The translations under genes were made by a program, and so were the position numbers. From assembly GCF_900142925.1 (NCBI RefSeq), contig NZ_FRCN01000001.1, positions 620,001 to 684,000 of the forward strand: a stretch of DNA of 64,000 bases, in the 5' to 3' direction. This stretch comes from Chitinophaga sp. CF418. GTDB taxonomy: Bacteria; Bacteroidota; Bacteroidia; Chitinophagales; Chitinophagaceae. This document shows positions 35,326-45,368 of this stretch, piece after piece. The notes beneath the pieces were generated by a model. The model was not told the origin of the DNA, did no database searches, and saw only the letters and a list, made by a program, of their open reading frames with translations. The stretch's first letter is position 1; each line of letters starts with the position of its first letter.

Positions 35326-37431
35326 GTGGAAGTAAAGAAAGACATATTGTGGCGTGTGTATCTATGCTTTATTGGCATGGGACTGTTTGGTGTGGCAATT
35401 CTCGTAAAAGTGTTCATGGTCCAGAACATAGAGGGCAACTACTGGCGTAGTATGGCAGACAGCCTGCATACCCGCTACGTTTCTCTCGATGCTGACCGCG
35501 GCACCATTTATTCAGAAGAAGGCAGAATGCTTTCCACTTCCATCCCTTACTTCAACCTGAGGGTGGATTTCGCTGCTGATGGCCTGCGGGACAAAAAAGG
35601 AAAGATCTTCAGGGACAATGTAGACTCATTGTCCATTCGCCTTTCCGGCCTGTTCGGCGATCATACGCCAGCTGAATACAAACGTATCCTGCTGGACGCA
35701 TACAAAACCAAAGACAGGTACTTCCTCCTCAAAAGAGATGTACAGTTTGTCCAATACCAGGCAGTCCGCGACTTCCCGATGTTCAGACTGGGAAGGAACA
35801 AAGGCGGCCTGATCACAGAAACGAAAAATAAACGCATCAACCCCTTCAAACTATTGGCCAACCGTACAATAGGATTGTCCAGGGAAAATGCTCAGAACGT
35901 AGGTCTCGAAAGGACCTACGATAAATATTTAAAAGGCGTTACCGGTAAAAGACTGATGCGCCGTATCGCCGGTGGAACATTCGTTCCCGTGGAAGGATAC
36001 GATATCGAACCTGAGAACGGACGGGATATCATCACCACCATAGACGTCAATATGCAGGACATCGTGGAAACAGCGCTCATGAACATGATGGTGAGCAATG
36101 AAGCTGAACACGGCACCTGCATCCTGATGGAAGTGAAAACCGGTAAGATAAAAGCCATTGCCAACTTAGGCCGCCAGCCTGATGGCAGCTACTGGGAGGA
36201 CATGAACTATGCCTTACAGGTGGGCGAACCAGGTTCCACCTTTAAACTGGCTACCGTGATCGCCGCACTGGATGACCAGTACGTCACCATGAACAATCAG
36301 GTAAACCTTAATGAAGGCCGCTGGCAGATTGGAAGGAGAACAGTGTTTGATTCCGAACCTCACCCGGGACAAACAAACGTTAGCATCAAACATGCTTTCG
36401 AACTGAGCTCCAACGTGGGAATGGCAAAACTGGCCATGCAGTGTTACGCAAAAAGGCCCAATGACTTTGTGGCGCACCTGCGTAAGCTGAAACTTGACAA
36501 AGCCACTGGTATCGACCTCGTAGGGGAAGGTAAACCGGTGATCAAGAATACAAAATCAAGGACATGGAGTTCCACCACCCTTCCATGGATGGCCTTTGGA
36601 TACGAAGTGTTGATAAGCCCGTTACAGACCTGCATGTTGTACAACGCAGTGGCTAATAACGGCACCATGATGAAGCCTTACCTGGTAAACGCCATCATGG
36701 AATATGGTCAACCGGTGGAATACTTTGATCCGGAAATCGTTCTGGACAGTATCTGCTCACAGAACACACTCAGGCAGGTAAAACAGATGCTGGAGGGTGT
36801 GGTGACCAACGGTACGGCCAGAGCCTTATGGTCGCCGTACTACAAATTTGCCGGTAAGACCGGTACCGCCCTGGTAGCCAATGGTAAACGGGGTTATGCA
36901 GAGAAGATCTACCAGTCTTCGTTTGCAGGGTACTTCCCGGCCAACGATCCGCAGTTCACCTGCGTGGTGGTGATCAAGAACAAACTCGATGCGGTGAAGT
37001 TCTACGGAGGAGCAGTAGCAGGACCAGTGTTCCGCGAAGTGGCAGACAAGCTGTACGCGATCGCTCTTGAAAAACAAAAGCCCATGCGTGCTACCCTGGC
37101 AATAGATACATTGCTGGCGTTTAAAAACGGACAGGGACGCGAATGGAAAACAATACTGAACAAACTAAACCTGCCAATGCAGGGCAATGTGAATAACAGC
37201 AGCTGGGTGAGCGGCAAAGTAGATGATAAGAAGATCGTCTTTGCGCCCATACAGCAGGTGAAAGGTGGAGTGCCCAACGTAACAGGGATGGGCTTAAAAG
37301 ATGCACTATACCTGTTAGAGAATGCAGGCTTGCGTGTGATCATCAAAGGAGCCGGTAAGGTGACCAGTCAGTCAATACCCGGCGGCTCCCAGTTGGAAAG
37401 AAACCAGACAATCGTAATAGAACTGAGCTAA
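35326..37431 (+). CDS. ftsI: septal peptidoglycan transpeptidase (class B PBP)
   Basis: 701 residues from GTG 35326; no ATG lies close. One membrane helix (about 10-31), a dimerisation/pedestal domain, and the transpeptidase domain with Ser304 in GSTFK, SSN at 361-363 and KTG at 511-513. The C-terminus (about 645-701) is a PASTA domain, which E. coli FtsI lacks but Bacteroidota FtsI commonly has. Crosslinks septal peptidoglycan as partner of FtsW. murE begins 4 nt after the stop. Confidence 0.95.
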   Translation: MEVKKDILWRVYLCFIGMGLFGVAILVKVFMVQNIEGNYWRSMADSLHTRYVSLDADRGTIYSEEGRMLSTSIPYFNLRVDFAADGLRDKKGKIFRDNVDSLSIRLSGLFGDHTPAEYKRILLDAYKTKDRYFLLKRDVQFVQYQAVRDFPMFRLGRNKGGLITETKNKRINPFKLLANRTIGLSRENAQNVGLERTYDKYLKGVTGKRLMRRIAGGTFVPVEGYDIEPENGRDIITTIDVNMQDIVETALMNMMVSNEAEHGTCILMEVKTGKIKAIANLGRQPDGSYWEDMNYALQVGEPGSTFKLATVIAALDDQYVTMNNQVNLNEGRWQIGRRTVFDSEPHPGQTNVSIKHAFELSSNVGMAKLAMQCYAKRPNDFVAHLRKLKLDKATGIDLVGEGKPVIKNTKSRTWSSTTLPWMAFGYEVLISPLQTCMLYNAVANNGTMMKPYLVNAIMEYGQPVEYFDPEIVLDSICSQNTLRQVKQMLEGVVTNGTARALWSPYYKFAGKTGTALVANGKRGYAEKIYQSSFAGYFPANDPQFTCVVVIKNKLDAVKFYGGAVAGPVFREVADKLYAIALEKQKPMRATLAIDTLLAFKNGQGREWKTILNKLNLPMQGNVNNSSWVSGKVDDKKIVFAPIQQVKGGVPNVTGMGLKDALYLLENAGLRVIIKGAGKVTSQSIPGGSQLERNQTIVIELS

Positions 37432-37435
37432 GAGA

Positions 37436-38902
37436 ATGAAGACGTTGCGTGACATACTATACAATGTGAGCATCCGTGAGGTACACGGCAGTACTGATAC
37501 TGCTGTTAATTCACTGAGCATCGACTCCCGGGCCATTGGCCAGGGAGATGCCTTTATTGCGATAAAAGGCGTACATGCGGATGGTCACCTGTTTATAGAT
37601 AAAGCCCTTGCACAGGGCGCCGCAGTTGTCATCTGTGAAGAACTGCCGCAAAACCTGGCAGACGGTGTTACATATGTACTTGTGAACAGCAGCGCTACCG
37701 CGGCTGGCATCATTGCAGGTAACTTTTACGATAACCCGTCGCATAAACTGAAACTGGTTGGTGTAACAGGTACCAATGGTAAAACTACCATCGCTACCCT
37801 CCTGTTCCGCCTGTTCAGTAAACTCCGCTTTCACTGCGGACTGCTGTCTACAGTTCAGAACCAGATCGGCGACAAGATCGTTCCGGCTACACATACCACA
37901 CCCGACACCATTCACCTGAATGCCTTGCTGGCGGAAATGGTGAACGAAGGCTGCGAATATGTGTTCATGGAAGTCAGTTCCCATGCAGTACATCAGCAAC
38001 GTATTGCGGGACTGAAATTCACCGGTGGAATATTCAGCAACATCACTCATGATCACCTGGATTACCACAAAACCTTTGACGAATATATCAGGGTAAAAAA
38101 AGCCTTCTTTGACGGCCTGCCTCCTGCTGCTTTTGCGCTCACCAACCTGGATGACAAGCGCGGCAATGTGATGCTGCAGAACACCCGGGCAAAGAAACAA
38201 TCATACAGCCTGCGCACAGTAGCTGATTTCAAGGGTAAGATCCTGGAAAACAACCTGACAGGGCTGGTCATGACCGTGAATGAAAAAGAAGTGCATTTCC
38301 GCCTGATAGGTGAATTCAATGCATACAACTTACTGGCGGTATATGGCGCAGCCATATTACTGGGACAGGATAAAGACGAAGTACTGCAGGCACTCAGCGA
38401 CCTTTCCGGCGCGGAAGGCAGATTCGACTATATCATGTCCGCACAGGAAAAGATCATTGGTATTGTCGACTATGCACATACACCCGATGCACTGCTGAAC
38501 GTGCTGGCCACTATCAAAAACCTGCGCAAAGGCAACGAACAGGTAATTACAGTAGTAGGCTGCGGCGGCGACCGCGATACAGCTAAACGCCCCGTGATGG
38601 CAGCAGTAGCTACAGAACACAGTGATAAGGTGATCCTGACCTCCGACAATCCACGCTCGGAAGATCCGGTAGCCATCATTCACCAGATGGAAGCAGGTAT
38701 ACCAGTGCACCAGAAGAAAAAATCACTGTCTATCACCGACAGAAAAGAAGCCATTAAAACAGCTGTAAGCCTGGCCAACCCGGAAGATATAATCCTGGTA
38801 GCCGGCAAAGGCCACGAAAAATACCAGGATATCCAGGGGGTAAAACACCCTTTCGACGACAAACAGGTATTACGCGAAATGCTGGAACTGATGGGGAAAT
38901 AA
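37436..38902 (+). CDS. murE: UDP-MurNAc-L-Ala-D-Glu:meso-diaminopimelate ligase
   Basis: 488 residues. The ATP-binding loop is GTNGKTT (112-118), and the substrate-selecting motif DNPR (404-407) indicates meso-diaminopimelate rather than lysine as the added residue. Carbamylated Lys region and MEVSSHAV are present. Cytoplasmic ligase in the muropeptide pathway. Confidence 0.96.
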   Translation: MKTLRDILYNVSIREVHGSTDTAVNSLSIDSRAIGQGDAFIAIKGVHADGHLFIDKALAQGAAVVICEELPQNLADGVTYVLVNSSATAAGIIAGNFYDNPSHKLKLVGVTGTNGKTTIATLLFRLFSKLRFHCGLLSTVQNQIGDKIVPATHTTPDTIHLNALLAEMVNEGCEYVFMEVSSHAVHQQRIAGLKFTGGIFSNITHDHLDYHKTFDEYIRVKKAFFDGLPPAAFALTNLDDKRGNVMLQNTRAKKQSYSLRTVADFKGKILENNLTGLVMTVNEKEVHFRLIGEFNAYNLLAVYGAAILLGQDKDEVLQALSDLSGAEGRFDYIMSAQEKIIGIVDYAHTPDALLNVLATIKNLRKGNEQVITVVGCGGDRDTAKRPVMAAVATEHSDKVILTSDNPRSEDPVAIIHQMEAGIPVHQKKKSLSITDRKEAIKTAVSLANPEDIILVAGKGHEKYQDIQGVKHPFDDKQVLREMLELMGK

Positions 38903-38979
38903 CAACAATGCTGAGACAACTAACGAAACTAAACCTGTAAGTAACGACTGCAGGCAACTGACAGAGACTAACTAACTAT

Positions 38980-40230
38980 ATGCTATATTACTTATTTAAC
39001 TATCTCAAATCATTAAACTTCAGCGGCAGCGGGATGTTTCAATTCATCACCTTCCGTGTTACAATGGCATTGCTGCTGTCGTTAGCGATTTCTTTGTTGT
39101 TAGGTAAGCGTATTGTTCGTTACCTGCAGCGTAAACAGATCGGGGAAACCATCCGCGACCTGGGACTGGCCGGAGAAAACTCCAAGAAAGGTACCCCTAC
39201 CATGGGTGGTCTTATCATTTTGTCTTCCATTCTTATTCCCACCCTCCTTTTCGCTCAGATCAAAACCGTATACGTATGGTTGATGCTTTTATGTACCGTA
39301 TGGCTTGGACTGATCGGATTCCTGGATGACTATATCAAAGTATTCAAGAAAAATAAAGAAGGGCTGGCAGGCAAATTTAAAGTACTCGGACAGATCGGTC
39401 TGGGTATCATCATAGGCAGCACACTCTATTTCAATGATAACGTAGTGATCTCCCGCGAGATCATCAGCGGCAACAAACTCGCTTCGTACGAAAAAGATGT
39501 GCACCATAAAGAAAGAGTTACAAAGGATGGACACCGGTTCGCAGATGTAAAAACGCCGATCACCACTATTCCTTTTGTAAAAAATCATGAGTTCAACTAC
39601 GCTAAACTGATCTCCTGGATGGGAGAAGGTGCGGAGAAATATACATTCATCCTGTATATCCTGATCGTAATCGTGATCATCACAGCCGTATCGAACGGCG
39701 CCAACCTCACGGACGGCCTCGATGGCCTTGCCACGGGAGTCTCGGCAGTGATCGGTGTGTGTCTGGGCATCTTTGCTTACGTATCGGGTAACATTCAGTT
39801 TGCAGAGTATCTGAACATCATGTACATCCCTAACCTGGGTGAATTGTCCATCTTCATTGCCGCCTTCGTGGGCGCATGTGTGGGCTTCCTCTGGTATAAT
39901 GCTTATCCGGCGCAGGTATTCATGGGTGATACCGGTAGCCTTGCACTGGGAGGTATTATCGCTTCCATCGCGATCATCGTAAGAAAGGAATTACTGATAC
40001 CTATCTTCTGCGGTGTGTTCCTGGTAGAGAATCTCAGCGTTGTGCTGCAGGTATCCTACTTCAAATACACCAAAAAGAAATACGGAGAAGGAAGGCGCAT
40101 TTTCAGAATGTCTCCCCTTCACCACCATTATCAGAAGCTGGGATATCATGAAAGTAAAATTGCAACAAGGTTCTGGATCATTACCATCATCTGTGCAGCA
40201 GTATCTATAGCAACGTTGAAAATGAGATAA
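38980..40230 (+). CDS. mraY: phospho-MurNAc-pentapeptide transferase
   Basis: 416 residues, about 55 longer than E. coli MraY. Ten membrane helices; the catalytic Asp motifs are [18 protein letters not shown] and [12 protein letters not shown], and the HHHY motif ([13 protein letters not shown]) is near the C-terminus. It makes lipid I from UDP-MurNAc-pentapeptide and undecaprenyl phosphate. The additional length is a charged loop (about 150-205) between membrane segments. A 77-bp gap precedes it. Confidence 0.96.
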   Translation: MLYYLFNYLKSLNFSGSGMFQFITFRVTMALLLSLAISLLLGKRIVRYLQRKQIGETIRDLGLAGENSKKGTPTMGGLIILSSILIPTLLFAQIKTVYVWLMLLCTVWLGLIGFLDDYIKVFKKNKEGLAGKFKVLGQIGLGIIIGSTLYFNDNVVISREIISGNKLASYEKDVHHKERVTKDGHRFADVKTPITTIPFVKNHEFNYAKLISWMGEGAEKYTFILYILIVIVIITAVSNGANLTDGLDGLATGVSAVIGVCLGIFAYVSGNIQFAEYLNIMYIPNLGELSIFIAAFVGACVGFLWYNAYPAQVFMGDTGSLALGGIIASIAIIVRKELLIPIFCGVFLVENLSVVLQVSYFKYTKKKYGEGRRIFRMSPLHHHYQKLGYHESKIATRFWIITIICAAVSIATLKMR

Positions 40231-40232
40231 AC

Positions 40233-41573
40233 ATGCAAAAGAAACTCGTCATACTTGGAGCCGGTGAAAGCGGCATCGGCGCTGCCCTGCTAGGCAAGCG
40301 GCAGGGGTATGATGTATTTGTGTCTGATGGCGGTGCTATAAAGGATATCTACAAACAGGAACTGGCGGTCAACCATATTCGGTTTGAAGAAGGGCAGCAC
40401 TCCTGGGATGTAATCCTGAACGCCGATGAGATCATCAAAAGCCCTGGAATACCTGAGAAAAGTGAGTTGATGAAAAAAGTGCGCGAGAAACAGGTGCCGG
40501 TGATCTCTGAAATAGAATTCGCGTACCGGTTCAGCAAAGGCAGCAAGGTCATTGCCATCACCGGTAGTAACGGTAAAAGCACTACCACTGCGCTGACCTT
40601 TGACATCTTTGAAAGAGCAGGACTGAAAACGGCGATGGTAGGAAATATCGGCCTTAGTTATGCAAGGCAGGTAGCCACTGCACCGGCGGATTACTATATC
40701 GTGGAGGTGAGCAGTTTTCAGCTGGACGATATTAAGGAGTTCAAACCGAATGTTGCCATTCTGCTGAACATAACGCCGGATCATCTGGATCGTTATGACT
40801 ACAAAATGGAGAACTATGTGGCATCAAAATTCCGCATAGCAATGAACCAGGGTCCGGAAGATTATTTCGTGTATTGCATGGACGATCCCGAGATCAGCGA
40901 TTATTTAAGGAAGCAAACTATTTATTCAACAACAATACCCTTTACTATCATGGAACCATTAAAGCAAGGAGGATTTATGGCAAACGAACAGGTGAACATC
41001 CAGGTGAATGATGAGCCAATGATCGTATCAATGTATGATCTTGCGCTAAAAGGCAAACATAACTTGTATAATTCAATGGCAGCGGGTATTGCAGGACGCA
41101 CCATGGACATCAGGAAAGAGAAGATCCGCGAGAGTCTTACTTCTTTCAAGAGCCTGGAGCACCGCATGGAGTATGTAGCTACTGTGCGCGGAGTGGATTT
41201 CATTAATGATAGTAAAGCAACCAACGTAAACTCACTGTGGTTTGCATTGGAAAGCATGGAACATCCTGTAGTACTGATCATGGGTGGTGTGGACAAAGGA
41301 AACGACTACAGCGCGATCCGTGATCTGGTAAAGGAAAAAGTAAAAGCAATTATCTGTCTCGGTGTTGACAATGCTCCTATCCAGGAAGCGTTATCCAATG
41401 ATACACCGGTAATGGTAGATACACGCAATATGAAGGATGCTGTTCAGGCAGCGTTCCATCATGCGGCGAAAGGAGATGTAGTATTGCTCTCCCCTGCTTG
41501 CGCCAGCTTCGACCTCTTCAAGAACTACGAAGACAGAGGCAAGCAGTTCAAGGAGGCAGTCAAAGAACTGTAA
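40233..41573 (+). CDS. murD: UDP-MurNAc-L-alanine:D-glutamate ligase
   Basis: 446 residues. A Rossmann-like N-terminal domain (ILGAGESGIGAALL), an ATP-binding GSNGKSTTT (about 112-120), LNITPDHLDRYD and the C-terminal FINDSKATNVNS and SPACASFDLFKNYEDRG, all MurD signatures. Adds D-Glu to UDP-MurNAc-L-Ala. Starts 2 nt after the mraY stop. Confidence 0.96.
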   Translation: MQKKLVILGAGESGIGAALLGKRQGYDVFVSDGGAIKDIYKQELAVNHIRFEEGQHSWDVILNADEIIKSPGIPEKSELMKKVREKQVPVISEIEFAYRFSKGSKVIAITGSNGKSTTTALTFDIFERAGLKTAMVGNIGLSYARQVATAPADYYIVEVSSFQLDDIKEFKPNVAILLNITPDHLDRYDYKMENYVASKFRIAMNQGPEDYFVYCMDDPEISDYLRKQTIYSTTIPFTIMEPLKQGGFMANEQVNIQVNDEPMIVSMYDLALKGKHNLYNSMAAGIAGRTMDIRKEKIRESLTSFKSLEHRMEYVATVRGVDFINDSKATNVNSLWFALESMEHPVVLIMGGVDKGNDYSAIRDLVKEKVKAIICLGVDNAPIQEALSNDTPVMVDTRNMKDAVQAAFHHAAKGDVVLLSPACASFDLFKNYEDRGKQFKEAVKEL

Positions 41574-41627
41574 CCGGCTTGTTGTCTGAAAGTAATACAC
41601 TCAGACAACCGGCGCCAAAAGAGTGAA

Positions 41628-42821
41628 ATGGACGTACTTCATAGGACAAAAGGAGACAGGGTGATATGGACGATCGTGATCTTCCTGTCACTGGTAAGCC
41701 TGCTCGCTGTTTACAGCGCCACGGGATCGCTGGCGTATCGCGAACAGGGAGGTCATACGGAGTACTATCTTTTCAAACAGCTGAGTGTACTGGGCATGGG
41801 GCTGCTGATCATCTACTTCGCACACCGGGTGAATTATACCATTTACTCACGTGCCGCGCAGATAGGGTTTCTTATCTCTATACCATTACTGATCTACACA
41901 CTGGCATTCGGACACAACATCAACGACGCCAGCCGTTGGATAAGGCTGCCAGTTATCAACCTGACATTCCAGACATCGGATGTGGCCAAACTGGCCATAT
42001 TCATGTATGTGAGCAGACAGCTGTCCAAACGGCAGCATGTGATCACTGATTTCAGGAAGGGCTTTTTGCCCATCATTATACCGGTAAGCATCATCTGTGT
42101 GTTGATCATGCCGGCAAACATGTCTACAGCCTTGCTGCTGGGCGCCAGCTGCATGATACTGTGCTTTATAGGCCGGGTACCTGTCAGGTTCCTGGCTTCT
42201 ATGGTCTTAGCTGTAGTGGTCCTGGTGTTACTGATGTTTGCCATTGCGAAGCTGACGGGATTTGAAATGCGTACACAAACATGGATCAACAGGCTGGAAC
42301 ATTTCTCAGGAGAAGAGAACTCAGATCTGCCTTACCAGGTGCAACAGGCAAATATTGCGATTGCCGGCGGAGGCATACTGGGAAAGGGTCCTGGCAACAG
42401 TACACAAAGAAATTTTCTTCCTCATGCATATAGTGACTATATATATGCAACAATTATCGAGGAGTATGGTATCTTTGGCGCCTTTTTGATCTTGATGGCC
42501 TACATGTTGCTACTCTTACGTAGCATCCGCATATACAGAAAATGCCCTTATGCATTTGGTGCATTTCTCGCAGTAGGACTCAGTGTCACGCTTGTAATAC
42601 AGGCACTTACAAATATGGCAGTGAATGTGGGATTGTTCCCTGTAACAGGGGTTACACTACCACTGGTGAGTATGGGAGGTTCTTCCGTCATCTTTACCAG
42701 CCTTGCCATAGGAATTATACTCAGCGTATCGCGCAACGTGGAAGAACTGGAAGGAAAGAGGATAGAACAGGAACGGATCGCTAAAGTGATGGAAGAAAAC
42801 GGTTATCAACCAGCAGCTTAA
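41628..42821 (+). CDS. ftsW: septal peptidoglycan polymerase FtsW (SEDS family)
   Basis: 397 residues, about ten membrane helices. SEDS markers: the YSATGSLAYR extracellular start, GPGNSTQRNFLPHAYSDYIYA with the catalytic-loop Asp, and GVTLPLVSMGGSS. It polymerises lipid II and works with FtsI. The start at ATG 41628 places it 54 nt after murD. Confidence 0.95.
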   Translation: MDVLHRTKGDRVIWTIVIFLSLVSLLAVYSATGSLAYREQGGHTEYYLFKQLSVLGMGLLIIYFAHRVNYTIYSRAAQIGFLISIPLLIYTLAFGHNINDASRWIRLPVINLTFQTSDVAKLAIFMYVSRQLSKRQHVITDFRKGFLPIIIPVSIICVLIMPANMSTALLLGASCMILCFIGRVPVRFLASMVLAVVVLVLLMFAIAKLTGFEMRTQTWINRLEHFSGEENSDLPYQVQQANIAIAGGGILGKGPGNSTQRNFLPHAYSDYIYATIIEEYGIFGAFLILMAYMLLLLRSIRIYRKCPYAFGAFLAVGLSVTLVIQALTNMAVNVGLFPVTGVTLPLVSMGGSSVIFTSLAIGIILSVSRNVEELEGKRIEQERIAKVMEENGYQPAA

Positions 42822-42842
42822 AACAACGTAAAAACTATACAG

Positions 42843-43937
42843 ATGCAACGCAGAATAATCATAGCAGGTGGCGGAACAGGAGGACATATCTTCCCGGCTA
42901 TTGCTATTGCCAATGCGTTGAAGAAAATAGACCCGGAAACGGAGATCCTTTTCGTAGGCGCCAAAGGAAAAATGGAGATGGAAAAAGTGCCACAGGCGGG
43001 CTACAAGATCGAAGGACTGGAAATAGCCGGATTGAATCGTAGTAACATGTTCAAAAACCTGTTGCTGCCTTTTAAAGTGATCAAAAGCCTGGGACAGGCG
43101 CGCCGTATTATCGAACACTTTCAGCCGCAGGCTGTAGTGGGCGTTGGCGGTTATGCCAGTTTCCCCATTCTGCGCAAAGCACAGAGTAAAGGCATCCCAA
43201 CACTGATACAGGAACAAAACTCCTTTGCAGGAAAAGCCAATATGGTATTGGGAAGAAAAGCAAAGAAGATCTGTACCGGCTATGAAAACATGGAGAAATT
43301 CTTCCCTGCGGATAAGATCATCTTCACAGGTAATCCTGTAAGAAATAACATCACGCAGTCATCAGTAACACGGGAAGACGCACTGCAGCACTTCAGACTG
43401 AAGAACGGTAAAACAACCGTATTCGCCGTTGGCGGCAGCCTGGGGGCTAAAGCCATCAATGAAGCACTGCATCCGCTGCTGTCCAGCTTTGTAGAGAAAG
43501 ATATACAGCTGATCTGGCAAACAGGTAAGCCATATTTTGAAACAGCAAAGACCGCGGCAGCTGCATACTCATCTCACGTGAAAGTATTTGAATTCATCAA
43601 CCTGATGGATTTCGCCTATAAAGCAGCAGACGTGGTGATATCACGTGCAGGTGCGCTGGCCATTGCTGAATTGTGTGTAGTGAAGAAGCCCGTCATATTC
43701 GTACCATATCCTTTCGCGGCAGAAGATCATCAGACCTTCAATGCGCAAAGCCTGGTAAATAAAAAAGCAGCCCTCATGATCAAAAATGATGATGCTGCAA
43801 CACAGCTTGGGACAACATTATTCAGCCTGGTACAAAATAAAGCACTGCTGGAACAACTGACAGAAAATATCGGCAAACTGGGGAATACCAATGCTGATAT
43901 GGTTATAGCGAAAGAAGTAATGGGATTAATAGGGTAA
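42843..43937 (+). CDS. murG: undecaprenyldiphospho-muramoylpentapeptide GlcNAc transferase
   Basis: 364 residues. The N-terminal G-loop is GGGTGGHIFPAIAIA, followed by GVGGYASFP, the second G-loop GGSLGAKAINE and the UDP-GlcNAc-binding SRAGALAIAEL. GT-B fold peripheral membrane enzyme that makes lipid II. Confidence 0.97.
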   Translation: MQRRIIIAGGGTGGHIFPAIAIANALKKIDPETEILFVGAKGKMEMEKVPQAGYKIEGLEIAGLNRSNMFKNLLLPFKVIKSLGQARRIIEHFQPQAVVGVGGYASFPILRKAQSKGIPTLIQEQNSFAGKANMVLGRKAKKICTGYENMEKFFPADKIIFTGNPVRNNITQSSVTREDALQHFRLKNGKTTVFAVGGSLGAKAINEALHPLLSSFVEKDIQLIWQTGKPYFETAKTAAAAYSSHVKVFEFINLMDFAYKAADVVISRAGALAIAELCVVKKPVIFVPYPFAAEDHQTFNAQSLVNKKAALMIKNDDAATQLGTTLFSLVQNKALLEQLTENIGKLGNTNADMVIAKEVMGLIG

Positions 43938-43959
43938 TCAGTAATACGTAATTGAAAAA

Positions 43960-45351
43960 ATGGATCTGAACAACATAAAACGTGTATACTTCATCGGCAT
44001 CGGAGGCATTGGCATGAGCGCCATTGCACGCTTCTTCAATGAGAAGGGTGTGCATGTGAGCGGTTATGACCGTACCGAAACTGCGCTTACCCGCCAGTTA
44101 GCTGAGGAAGGAATGCAGATCCATTATACTGACGATGTACAGCTCCTGGATCAGCAGGCAGAACTGGTAGTATACACACCTGCCATTCCTGGCTCCCACT
44201 CAGAACTGATCTGGTTCCTCCAGCAGGGATATGAAGTGGTGAAACGCAGTGACGTATTACAGGAAATCACCAGGAACCTGTATGCCATCACGGTAGGCGG
44301 TACACATGGTAAAACCACTACCTCTACCCTGATCGCACATATACTCAGGGATACCGGTTATGGCTGTAACGCTTTCCTCGGAGGTATCAGCGCTAACTAT
44401 GACCGTAACTTCTGGAGCAGCAGCAAACAGGTAGCTGTGATAGAAGCGGATGAATATGACCGTTCATTCCTGAAACTGCATCCTGATGTGGCTGTATTAA
44501 CGGCGATCGATGCAGATCACCTGGATATTTACGGTACAGAAGAAGAAGTACAGGAAGCATTTATACAGTACACCCGCAACATCAAAGCCAATGGCACACT
44601 GGTGGCTAAGCAGGGTTTACAACGCGCAGATGAACTGAAGGGCGATAATCATATCTGGTATCACCTTGACGACAGCAAAGCGGACATACATGCTACCAAC
44701 ATACAACCAACAGAAGGTGGTTACATGTTCGATGTGGTACAGAAAGACTGGAAACTGAATAACATCTATCTTCCGATCGGCGGTACCCACAATATAGAGA
44801 ACACCGTAGCAGCCATTGCTGTAGCGCAGCTGCTGGGTATTGAAGACGACAAGATCAAAGCAGCTATTGCTGACTTTAAAGGTATCAAACGCAGGTTTGA
44901 ATACCTCGTGAAGAACGACTATCAGGTGTATATCGACGACTATGCACACCATCCGGAGGAATTGCGCGCACTGATCACCAGCGCCCGCGCATTATTCCCC
45001 GACAGGAAATGCATCGTGCTGTTTCAGCCGCACCTGTACACACGTACACGCGACTTTGCAGACGGCTTTTCAGAAAGCCTCTCGCTGGCAGATGAAGTAT
45101 TATTACTCCCCATCTATCCGGCCAGGGAATTACCGATTGAAGGAGTACACAGCGAGATAATAGCCAGGAAGATCAGCAAGCCCGTTCAAGTGATACAAAA
45201 AGAGGACGTGTTACCCTGGATAAAAGCGAACAGTGCGCCACTATTTATCACGGCCGGTGCAGGAGATATAGACCAGTTCCGGGAGCCCGTACAGGAAATA
45301 CTGAATGGAAAAGGAATCATAGACAATGAAGGAGTAAAGAAAGACGCATAA
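43960..45351 (+). CDS. murC: UDP-MurNAc:L-alanine ligase
   Basis: 463 residues. A Rossmann N-terminal domain (FIGIGGIGMSAIARFF), the ATP loop GGTHGKTTTSTL (about 112), EADEYDRSFLKL and the C-terminal IDDYAHHPEELRA are MurC signatures. First amino acid addition to UDP-MurNAc. It follows murG by 22 nt. Confidence 0.97.
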   Translation: MDLNNIKRVYFIGIGGIGMSAIARFFNEKGVHVSGYDRTETALTRQLAEEGMQIHYTDDVQLLDQQAELVVYTPAIPGSHSELIWFLQQGYEVVKRSDVLQEITRNLYAITVGGTHGKTTTSTLIAHILRDTGYGCNAFLGGISANYDRNFWSSSKQVAVIEADEYDRSFLKLHPDVAVLTAIDADHLDIYGTEEEVQEAFIQYTRNIKANGTLVAKQGLQRADELKGDNHIWYHLDDSKADIHATNIQPTEGGYMFDVVQKDWKLNNIYLPIGGTHNIENTVAAIAVAQLLGIEDDKIKAAIADFKGIKRRFEYLVKNDYQVYIDDYAHHPEELRALITSARALFPDRKCIVLFQPHLYTRTRDFADGFSESLSLADEVLLLPIYPARELPIEGVHSEIIARKISKPVQVIQKEDVLPWIKANSAPLFITAGAGDIDQFREPVQEILNGKGIIDNEGVKKDA

Positions 45352-45368
45352 AAAAAGTATAACACCCA

